This document shows, piece by piece, positions 47,701 to 54,197 of a stretch of 64,000 bases of DNA. The DNA is taken from positions 156,918 through 220,917 of the forward strand of contig QQVD01000037.1 of assembly GCA_003388555.1 (NCBI GenBank), given 5' to 3'. How positions within the stretch are numbered: position 1 is the stretch's first letter; each line of letters starts with the position of its first letter. The notes beneath the pieces are model-generated. The model was not told the DNA's origin. It searched no databases and saw nothing but the letters and a program-made list of their open reading frames with translations. Origin of the DNA: Acidobacteriota bacterium. GTDB taxonomy: Bacteria; Acidobacteriota; Thermoanaerobaculia; Multivoradales; Multivoraceae. Made by a program: the position numbers and the translations under genes.

Positions 47701-48804
47701 GATGCCGCCGCCGCGGGCGCCGTGACCGGGGCCGGCGTTGTTCGAGGTACCGGCGCCGCCGCCGCCGCCGAGCAGGAGGACCGAGGACGAGGGCGCCAGT
47801 CCGGCGCCACCGAGACCACCCACCGGCTGGTTCGAGCTCCAGCTGTTGCCGCCGCGGCCGCCGGCGCCGCCGTTGCCGCCGCCGCCACCGCCCGAGTTGT
47901 TCGAGTTGGCGCTCACCCAGTCGTTGCCGCCGCCGCCGGCGTTGCCCGGCGCGCCCCGTGCGTAGCCGCCGCCCGGATAGTCGTCGCGCGCCCCGCCGCG
48001 GTCGACCAGCGACGTGCCGTCGAAGACGTAGCGCGGCGTGCCGGCGAACCCTTCGCCCTTGGAGGCGTGGAAGGGCACGGTCGAGGCTCGCACATAGTCG
48101 GTGTTGCTGTGGCCGCTGCCGCCGCCGAGGCTGCGACCGCCGCCGCCTCGGAAGCCCTGCCCGTCGACCGAGATCGTCTGGCCGTCGAGGTCGAGGAAGA
48201 AGCGCACGTCGAGCGCGACGATGCCGCCGAGCGTGCCGTTCCAGGGCGTCGCGGTGACCGTTCCGGTGAGTCTCGCCGAGTAGTACTGCGGCACGCGCAC
48301 CACCTGGAACACGCGCCGCGGCAGCGTGGTGGGGAAGTGCGAGTAGCTGTTGACCAGGCCGCCGCCGCCCCCGGCGCCGAGGATCGGCACCGAACCGGAG
48401 GACACCGGGCCCTGGGCGACGACGAACTCGAAGGTGCCGGCGGTCCTCGACGTCGAGCCGCTACCGGTGGAGCCGTTGCCGTAGGAGATCGAGTTCGACG
48501 AGTTGATCGTCGCGCCCTGCATCTGGATCACCAGCAGCAGGTCCCCCGCGGTGATCGCCGGGCCGCCCACCGGCGTACCCACCGGGATCGATGTCGCGCC
48601 GGCGCTCGCCGAGCCGTTGGACGGGTAGTAGGTGTTCACCACCCCGGAGATCGCGGCCGGAGCGTTGGTCGCGCCGCCGTCCTTCCCGGGCGTTGCGCAC
48701 AGTTGCGCCGTCGCCGGGGCTGCCGAGAGGCTCGCCGCGACCATCGCCGAGAGCAGGGCGAGCCGCCGGCCGCGGGCGGCGACTCTCCAGGACGTGTAGG
48801 ACAT
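44794..48804 (-). CDS. Giant exported C25 (gingipain-type) peptidase with Gly-rich N-terminal part
   Basis: 1336 residues. Signal peptide ends ATAQL. Residues about 30-490 are strongly Gly/Ser/Asn-rich (many GGGGGAG runs), like autotransporter or silk-like repeats. About 500-600 holds a fibronectin- or wall-type domain (AWSTSAEIDSAGFQLFRS). A jelly-roll segment follows (about 700-900). The C-terminal 400 residues match the C25 fold: LLLGNAHYDVRN, DATLASPG, LVDDADGAGDFP, then the catalytic His in LTYLGHGATG and the catalytic Cys in AALTCIAGRFEVP. The ATG at 48804 is chosen because upstream codons look non-coding. A type IX-like sorting domain was not recognised. Confidence 0.82.
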   Translation of the reverse strand: MSYTSWRVAARGRRLALLSAMVAASLSAAPATAQLCATPGKDGGATNAPAAISGVVNTYYPSNGSASAGATSIPVGTPVGGPAITAGDLLLVIQMQGATINSSNSISYGNGSTGSGSTSRTAGTFEFVVAQGPVSSGSVPILGAGGGGGLVNSYSHFPTTLPRRVFQVVRVPQYYSARLTGTVTATPWNGTLGGIVALDVRFFLDLDGQTISVDGQGFRGGGGRSLGGGSGHSNTDYVRASTVPFHASKGEGFAGTPRYVFDGTSLVDRGGARDDYPGGGYARGAPGNAGGGGNDWVSANSNNSGGGGGGNGGAGGRGGNSWSSNQPVGGLGGAGLAPSSSVLLLGGGGGAGTSNNAGPGHGARGGGIIFLRADQIIDTGILSANGSIAPDSSQDGSGGGGAGGTINVGSCLAGAMAGVTARANGGRGGNAVWTAGDFHGPGGGGGGGNILSTGAIATSVTGGANGVATTATAYNAQPGSAGGTATSIAVASVGARPGCLCSPVAAEVAALRSYPSPDGFGREVAWSTSAEIDSAGFQLFRSTGDDWVEVGDFQPAAHAPGGWYRVADPGIEAGEQADYVLREIELGGSEKLHGVFGSDGFDESPGEELERLLPASASRFHAGAADAALRSETANAQRPQGSLAVEVVGEGLVVLGEAQLSEHLGVSGPELHRLLRSGNLSVRNGVRQVPWARLGSLETGSGAATDGLAFWVQGPTRASSASRVYVVSLGPGVIMQRRVASTGGTAQTQVQATVRQEADLFPALVLGLDGEDDFWFSHALLGGGPARTLSVDVPALAGSAALLQVDLHGATAGDGVGFHRVQVALNGAPVGLASFAGVAAHSLRLRIDGAALQDGINQVTLQALAPAAGGTSVVYVDGVEVTYPRRTTAVAGRLDVSWNRHATLLLEDLPPRPLTLDLSDPSAPVLVDLTLEPGASGLEATVQGRRGQRLVLLPEASTTAPLHPLLGLRASRGGLGASLTAAGSPVASSDLAGLRGVEYLVVAGDDELAAASEPLLELRQRDGLVARVVTFDDLVDSGASERSADALSLLLERLTARGRLRYVLLLGNAHYDVRNRLSHGELDRVPSPLVGRHDGTYASDATLASPGVSLGRIAARTPAEASAAIDKILSWERSGGFAREPSYSFLVDDADGAGDFPADAASLAMLASASGPSQIVQHAGDLAATRAEAQRLFAVQGSLLTYLGHGATGQLMSEGAVTVQDLLGDWLPQNEVPPVLAALTCIAGRFEVPASSSIADQAVLSAGGGAIAALAAGGTTQHRSSVLLAEALIESLASSRHERLGDLLLAARARYLSSGADPRDLETVHLFGDPALRLSD

Positions 48805-49110
48805 ACGGTACCGCTTGGTGTCGTTGTGGGACCGCGCGGCCGGCCGAGTCCGGCCGTGACGCAACGGCCGCCGGAAATCTGTTCCATTCTAAGCCCCGAC
48901 CCCTGCCGAGGCAGTGTTCCGGAGCCTGCGTGCACCTCCTGCAAGTTGCATGCAATCCGTGGGTTCGGTGTGGCGGTTCATGCTCTTCTCGCCCCGGGGA
49001 GGTGCCCCGGCGGCCGAGCGGCACCGCGTCGCCGGTGACCGGCGGGCGAGGATCCGATCGGTCGTCCCGGACCCGCGACCCTCCACGCGTCAGCCCTCCC
49101 GGTGGGTAGC
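48805..49110. other. 306-bp divergent intergenic region with a palindrome
   Basis: No gene. It contains TTGCATGCAA (48946-48955), a perfect 10-bp palindrome of the kind an AraC-type or other dimeric regulator could bind, and TAGAAT on the minus strand near 48890-48895 as a possible -10 for the C25 gene. The evidence for either is weak. Confidence 0.4.
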
Positions 49111-50013
49111 ATGGTCGACGTGAGAGACGCACCTTCCGCGCTCTACGAGCAGCTGCCGCCCGATCCGCGGCTGGTCGGATGGGTGGCGTACGTTTGGCGG
49201 TTCCGGGCCGGCGGGACGCCGTGCAGGAGCTCCCCACCGAGCTTCCACCGGATCCCGCCCGAGTCGGGCATGACGCTGACGCTGCTGCCGCAGGCTGCTC
49301 CCGAGGCGGACGTGGCCGTCGTCCTCAGCGGCCCACACCGTCGTTCGATCGAGGTTCCCAGCCGACCCGGCGAGACGATCGCCGGAGTACGTTTCTGGCC
49401 CGCGACGCTGAGTCCCTGGCTCGAGCTGCCGGTTGCCGAGCTGCTGGAAACGATGGCCCCGGCCCGCGTCCTGGCGCCACGGATCGCCGCCTCGCTTCAG
49501 CCTCGCGCGCGAGCGATCCTGTCCTCAGCTACCGACCGTCCCGAGGAGATGGTGCGCCGATTCGGCGACGCCCTGGCGCCCTTCCTGCCCGCCCCGCACG
49601 AGATCGACCTGCCGATCTACCGCGCCGCCATGGCGCTGCTCGGAGCGGGCGGAGAGCCACCGTCGATCGCAGACCTGGCGCATCGCGCCGGGCTCTCGCC
49701 GCGCCAGTTCAGGCGCCGGTTCCGGGCCGCCGTCGGCCTCTCGCCACGCGAAGTGCGGCGCAACCAGCGGGTTCGCGTCACTCTCGAGAGGGCGGTCGAC
49801 CACGAAGCCTCCGGCTGGGCGGAGCTGGCCGTCGAGCAGGGTTTCGCGGACCAGGCTCACTTCTGCCGCGAGTTCCGCGAGTCGACCGGCAGGTCGCCCG
49901 AGCTCTACCGCAGGGAGATCGCACACATCGCACATCGCGGTCTCGGGGTCGCGGCTCCCGGCGAGCAGGGAGTGGCCGAATTGTTCAAGACGAGGCCACG
50001 GGCGCGCCGCTAG
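49111..50013 (+). CDS. AraC-family transcriptional regulator
   Basis: 300 residues. The C-terminal 100 residues hold the two helix-turn-helix motifs of the AraC/XylS family (IADLAHRAGLSPRQFRRRFRAAVGLSPREVRRNQR and ...AVEQGFADQAHFCREFRESTGRSPELYRR). The N-terminal domain (YVWRFRAGG...MTLTLLPQ...GETIAGVRFWPA) resembles the DUF6597-type sensor of this class. Start at ATG 49111 (GTG at 49102 is an alternative). The target genes are not indicated except by proximity to the DUF1579-like gene 118 nt downstream. Confidence 0.85.
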   Translation: MVDVRDAPSALYEQLPPDPRLVGWVAYVWRFRAGGTPCRSSPPSFHRIPPESGMTLTLLPQAAPEADVAVVLSGPHRRSIEVPSRPGETIAGVRFWPATLSPWLELPVAELLETMAPARVLAPRIAASLQPRARAILSSATDRPEEMVRRFGDALAPFLPAPHEIDLPIYRAAMALLGAGGEPPSIADLAHRAGLSPRQFRRRFRAAVGLSPREVRRNQRVRVTLERAVDHEASGWAELAVEQGFADQAHFCREFRESTGRSPELYRREIAHIAHRGLGVAAPGEQGVAELFKTRPRARR

Positions 50014-50131
50014 TCTGATGGGCGCTCGAGCAGTCCGGCGGGATCGGGATTCCGTGCAAGCCCACCCGCAGCGGCGTCACCTGCGGGATTCCTCGGGTCA
50101 TCCAGCGACTCAGCGACGAGGAGATCCATCG

Positions 50132-50824
50132 ATGCGATCGTGTCCCGATTCGTCCCGCCCGCGCCGATCTGACGGCGACCCACGTCGCGGCGCCGGCAAT
50201 CGCTCGACCCACCCGTGGCGGCAGGCGGCCCAGCGATACCTCTTCGGCGTCGTCGCCGCGGCGTCGGCTGTCTGCCTTGTCCAGGGTTCGCCGACCCTCG
50301 CCCAACTCCCTATGGGCGATCCGGAGCCGTACCGCTCCGCGATCGATCGCATCGACTTCCTGGTCGGCGAGTGGGAGGGCAGCGGCTGGATGGCCTTCGG
50401 CCCCGACCAGCGTGAGGAGTTCACGTCGCGCGAGATCGTCGAGGAGCGGCTCGGCGGCTCGGTGCTGCTGGTCGAGGGAATCCATCGGGCTCCGGCGGCG
50501 GAAGGCTCGGGCGAGCGTCTGGTGCACCACGCGCTCGCCACCATCGGTTGGAGCGCGGCCGAGCAGGAGTACCGGTTCGCCTCGACCCTCTACAACCGCG
50601 ACGGCGGCACCTACCGCGGCTGGGTCGACGACGACGGCGCCTTCGTCTGGCAGCTCGAGGTCGCCGGCCGGATCATGCGCTACGTCATCCACATCGACGC
50701 TCAGGGGCGCTGGGTCGAGGACGGCAAGATCTCGATGGACCAGGGCGGGAACTGGTTCCCGTTCTTCCACATGACCCTGGAGCGGGTCGGCGGGGCGCCG
50801 CCAGGGGACGGCTCCGAGCGCTGA
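50132..50824 (+). CDS. Exported DUF1579-like lipocalin-type protein
   Basis: 230 residues. The signal peptide (AAQRYLFGVVAAASAVCLVQ) comes after an Arg-rich N-terminus of about 35 residues. The mature part (DFLVGEWEGSGWMAFGPDQ..., TIGWSAAEQEYRFASTLYNRDGGTYRGW) has the G-E-W-x-G-x-G opening and alternating strands of DUF1579/heme-binding-like beta-barrel proteins. A GAGGAG site lies about 9 nt before the ATG at 50132. It lies downstream of an AraC regulator on the same strand. Confidence 0.65.
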   Translation: MRSCPDSSRPRRSDGDPRRGAGNRSTHPWRQAAQRYLFGVVAAASAVCLVQGSPTLAQLPMGDPEPYRSAIDRIDFLVGEWEGSGWMAFGPDQREEFTSREIVEERLGGSVLLVEGIHRAPAAEGSGERLVHHALATIGWSAAEQEYRFASTLYNRDGGTYRGWVDDDGAFVWQLEVAGRIMRYVIHIDAQGRWVEDGKISMDQGGNWFPFFHMTLERVGGAPPGDGSER

Positions 50825-50848
50825 GTCGGGACCCGGTCCGCTGCAGGC

Positions 50849-53605
50849 TCAGCTGTCGCGGATCTCGCGCGTGAGGTCGATCCGGAGCAGGCCGCGTGCG
50901 GGCCAGAAGCTGGCGACGAAGGCCGCTGCGAGCACCACGGCGAAGGCTGCCGCGAACGCCCATCCGTCGATCGGCGAGATACCGAAGAGCAACGATCGCA
51001 GCACCCGTGTGCTGATCAGGGCGACGCCCAGCCCGATCGCCAGGCCAGCGACCACCGGCGCCAGGACCTCCAGCTGCAGGAGACGCACCAGCTGACCGGG
51101 ACTGGCGCCGAGGGCGCCGCGGATGGCGGCTTCCCGACGGCGCTCGGCGACCGCGCGTGCCACCACGCCGGCGATGCCGGCGAGGGTGAGCAGGATGGTG
51201 ACGAAGGCGAAAGTCGTCAGCACCGCGGCCGCCAGGCGCTCGCGCTCGAGCGTCTGCGCGAACCGCTCATCGAGGGCCACCAGCCGCGCCGGGACGTCGG
51301 CGTCGAGGCGGCGGAGCCGATCCTCGAAGGCGCGCAGGGCGCCCGCACCGGCGCTCCCGATGTCGAGCAGGAAGACCCGGGTGTACATCTCCTCGGTGCG
51401 TTGCGCGTGGTGCACGAAGAGCTCGGGCTGCGCTCCGGCTTCGGCTCGCCAGTGCCGCGCCTCCTCGACGACGCCCACCACGACCAGCCACTCGGAGCGC
51501 GAATCCATGGTCCCCTTCACCCTGCGCCCCACCACCGAGGCGATCGATCCTCCTGGCGAGAGCTTCTGCGCCAGGCTGCGGTTGACCAGCGCCGCGGTGG
51601 ATCCTTCGTGCCTGCCGTCGTCTGGCAGCATCTCGCCAGCGACCAGGGGGATCTGCATCACCTCGAAGTAGTTCGGGCTCACCAGGCGCCAGCCGGCGAT
51701 GGCCACCCAGTCCTCCGGCGCCTCGGGAGTCACCACCGGCGCCGCCCAGTTGCCCCAGTCGTAGGGCAGATAGTTGGCCACCGCCACCGCGCGCACTCCC
51801 GGGATGGCGCGCGTCTGGTCGGTCAACTGGCGCTCGAAGGCGCGCGCCGCCTCGGGATCGGAGTAGCGCGATGAGGGGAGCTGGACGTGGGCCGCCACGA
51901 CGCCCTCGGACTCGAAGCCGAGCTCCTCGTCGTAGAGGGTCTCGAAGCTGCGCATCAGGAGTGCCGCTCCGACCGCGAGCACGAAGGCGACGCCGATCTG
52001 CAGTGCGACGAGCAGGCTGCGGCCCCAGCGGCTCCTGCGGCCTCCTCTCGTGCCGCCGCGCAGAGTCGCGGCGGGGGAGGCCTCGAGCGCGGTGCGCAGC
52101 GGCTGGATGACACTCAGCGCCAGGGCCACCGTGGCGACGATGGCTGCGAAGGCGTAGACGCCGCCGTCGAAGGAGACCTCGTGCAGGCGCGGGATCTGAT
52201 CGGAGGCCGCGGCGCGGACCCAGCCGAGCGCCGCCCGCGCCAGCAGCCAGCCACCCGCCAGGGCGAGCGTGGTGAGGGCCGCCGCCTCAGCCACCTGGCG
52301 GACCACGATCCGCCCACTGGTGGCTCCCAGGGCGCGTCGCACGGCGATCTCTCCCCGCCGCCGGCGGGTGCGCGCGGCGAGAGAGGCACCGACGTTGCCG
52401 GAGGCGATCAGGACCACCAGCAAGGATGCCGCGAAGAGCGCGGCGAGCACGTCGGCGAAGGAACCGACGACCCGTTCCTGCAGCGGTGTCAGGCGAGCCG
52501 ACGAGCTGTCCATCTCGCCGGCGTGCTGTTCACTCAACAGGTCGTAGAAGCGTTGGAGCTCGACCTCCGCCTCGCGCTGGGTGTGCCCGTCCGCCAGGCG
52601 GACCACCACCTGGTAGGCGTGCGCGCCCCGGACGGTGCCGGGGTAGCGCTCGTGGGACAGATAGAGGTCCGCCTCCTGCAGCAGCCGGAATCCCCGCGGG
52701 ATCACCCCGACGACGGGAACGCTCTCGCCGCCGAGGGTCAGTCGGTGCTGATCGAGATCGGGGTTGCCGCCGAGCAGGCTCGTCCACATCTCCTCGCTGA
52801 CCAACGCTGCACCGGGTCCGCCCGGCTGCTGCTCCTCCGGAAGGAACAGCCGACCCTGCGTCGGCCGCACGCCGAGCGCCTCGAAGAAGCCGGTCGAGAT
52901 GCCGATGGCGGTGAGTTGTGTCGCTTTCCCCAGTCCGAGCACCGTCACCGGCCCGCCCCAGGTGGTCGAGATCGCGGCATCGAAGGAGGCGACCTCTTCG
53001 CGCACGTCGGCGAAGTTGGGGTAGGACGGGAAGACCTCGCGCCCATCGGCCGTCCGCTCGCGGAGCTCGAACAGCTCGGCGGGCTCGTCGAAGGGGAGCG
53101 GACGCACGAAGATCGCGTCGAACAGCGCGAACAGGGCGATCGCCGCCGCGAGGCCGATGGCGAGGGTGGCCGCGTTGCCGAGCAGGAAGGTGGGGTTCCT
53201 GGCCAGCGTGCGCACCGCTCCCGACAGCTCCTCGAGGGGAATCGGAGCGGCCTTCCGAGCGGCGGTCGCGGCATGGGGCGGCACGTTGCTCGAGGGCATC
53301 GCGGAAGGCGTGCGGACTTCGCGCCCGGGGCGGAACCGGCGCCGCAGCTCCGCCTCGTCGACGCCCCGCTCGCGTCCGGTCTCGAAGTGGTCGATCAACT
53401 CCTCGATCCGTGTGGCCGCGCTGTCGAGGTCGAGGTCGGCGGGCAGCGCAGAGCGGACGAGTGCGATCGTGCTCGCCTCGAGAGTGGAGCTGGAGAGGAT
53501 CCGCTCGAGGGTCGGGTCGAGGGTCGTGTCGAGCGGGGGGGCGGCCGACGGTTCTCTCGAAGGCACCGAGCCCGGCGGCGGCTTCGCGTTGCCTCGCCAG
53601 CTCAC
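50849..53605 (-). CDS. ADOP-type duplicated ABC permease with N-terminal extension
   Basis: 918 residues. Residues 1-125 are a soluble N-terminal extension, common in this class. A helix near residue 140, a MacB_PCD domain, three FtsX helices and the duplicate set follow, with the typical motifs RRGEIAVRRALGATSGR and RRREAAIRGALGASPGQ. It ends in ARGLLRIDLTREIRDS. A GTG start overlaps the stop of the PadR gene by GTGA, so the two are coupled. It has no ATPase domain. Its closest known context, the acidobacterial ADOP-PadR pair, is matched exactly. Confidence 0.9.
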   Translation of the reverse strand: MSWRGNAKPPPGSVPSREPSAAPPLDTTLDPTLERILSSSTLEASTIALVRSALPADLDLDSAATRIEELIDHFETGRERGVDEAELRRRFRPGREVRTPSAMPSSNVPPHAATAARKAAPIPLEELSGAVRTLARNPTFLLGNAATLAIGLAAAIALFALFDAIFVRPLPFDEPAELFELRERTADGREVFPSYPNFADVREEVASFDAAISTTWGGPVTVLGLGKATQLTAIGISTGFFEALGVRPTQGRLFLPEEQQPGGPGAALVSEEMWTSLLGGNPDLDQHRLTLGGESVPVVGVIPRGFRLLQEADLYLSHERYPGTVRGAHAYQVVVRLADGHTQREAEVELQRFYDLLSEQHAGEMDSSSARLTPLQERVVGSFADVLAALFAASLLVVLIASGNVGASLAARTRRRRGEIAVRRALGATSGRIVVRQVAEAAALTTLALAGGWLLARAALGWVRAAASDQIPRLHEVSFDGGVYAFAAIVATVALALSVIQPLRTALEASPAATLRGGTRGGRRSRWGRSLLVALQIGVAFVLAVGAALLMRSFETLYDEELGFESEGVVAAHVQLPSSRYSDPEAARAFERQLTDQTRAIPGVRAVAVANYLPYDWGNWAAPVVTPEAPEDWVAIAGWRLVSPNYFEVMQIPLVAGEMLPDDGRHEGSTAALVNRSLAQKLSPGGSIASVVGRRVKGTMDSRSEWLVVVGVVEEARHWRAEAGAQPELFVHHAQRTEEMYTRVFLLDIGSAGAGALRAFEDRLRRLDADVPARLVALDERFAQTLERERLAAAVLTTFAFVTILLTLAGIAGVVARAVAERRREAAIRGALGASPGQLVRLLQLEVLAPVVAGLAIGLGVALISTRVLRSLLFGISPIDGWAFAAAFAVVLAAAFVASFWPARGLLRIDLTREIRDS

Positions 53606-53973
53606 GACGCGGCATCCTCGCCGAGCACGCGGACACCGGTGAGTGCCCGCACCAGCCTTCGCCAGTCGGCTCGACGGGTGCCGAGCTCGCGATGTCCCTC
53701 GGCGGTCAGCCGGTAGTACTTGCGTTGTCTGCCGGATTCGGAGCGCGCCCGGCGCGAGGCGAGCAGGCCCTTGGATTCGAGGTTGTAGAGCAGCGGGTAG
53801 AGCGTCGCATGGCCGAGGTCGAGGAACCCCTCGCTGCGCTCGGCCAGCCGTTCGGCGAGCTCGTAGCCGTAGCTCTCTCCTTCCGCCAGCAGCGACAGCA
53901 CCGCGGTCGCGCCGGCGCCACGCACGAGGTCGGGCTCGGCTCGTCTGCTCGAGGCTTCTGGTTGGATCCGCAC
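53602..53973 (-). CDS. PadR-family transcriptional regulator
   Basis: 123 residues. The GTG at 53973 has AGGAGG 8 nt upstream and gives MRIQPEASSRRAEPDLVRGAGATAVLS. A winged helix follows (LAEGESYGYELAERLAERSEGFLDLGHATLYPLLYNLESKGLLASRRA) and the basic wing with RKYYRLTAEGHREL, which is the PadR signature. It is translationally coupled to ADOP permease 2 and is probably its regulator and autoregulated. The frame is open upstream, but I see no coding character there. Confidence 0.9.
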   Translation of the reverse strand: MRIQPEASSRRAEPDLVRGAGATAVLSLLAEGESYGYELAERLAERSEGFLDLGHATLYPLLYNLESKGLLASRRARSESGRQRKYYRLTAEGHRELGTRRADWRRLVRALTGVRVLGEDAAS

Positions 53974-54197
53974 CGCCCGGTCCTCCTCATACTGTGTGTG
54001 ACATAGCTTACGAGACAGGGTTTCACAGGTTGCAGGACACGCTCGGCCCGGCAGCGGTGGCGCAGGGCACGACGCTACCGGGATGCCTGCGGCCACGTGG
54101 AGTCTGCGATCTCGTGGACGACGGTCCCTCCGGCAGCCCCCTGGTGGCTCGCTGCGGAGTGTCGTATGCTGCAGTGACATAAGAGCGGAGGAGTGCA
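53974..54197. promoter_or_regulatory. PadR-gene / propeller-gene intergenic region with repeated GTGACATA
   Basis: GTGACATA occurs at 53998-54005 next to the PadR start and again at 54174-54181 just before the plus-strand gene at 54198. Each copy has TGT- or TACTG-type sequence 8-15 nt upstream, the second as TGTC-N12-GACA (54160-54179). A shared operator for PadR is possible but unproven. Confidence 0.4.

Noticed and set aside
46789..49038. A 749-residue open frame antisense to the C25 peptidase gene
   Set aside because: Low-complexity Ala/Arg/Val sequence that mirrors the Gly-rich coding region; no ribosome site and no domain.
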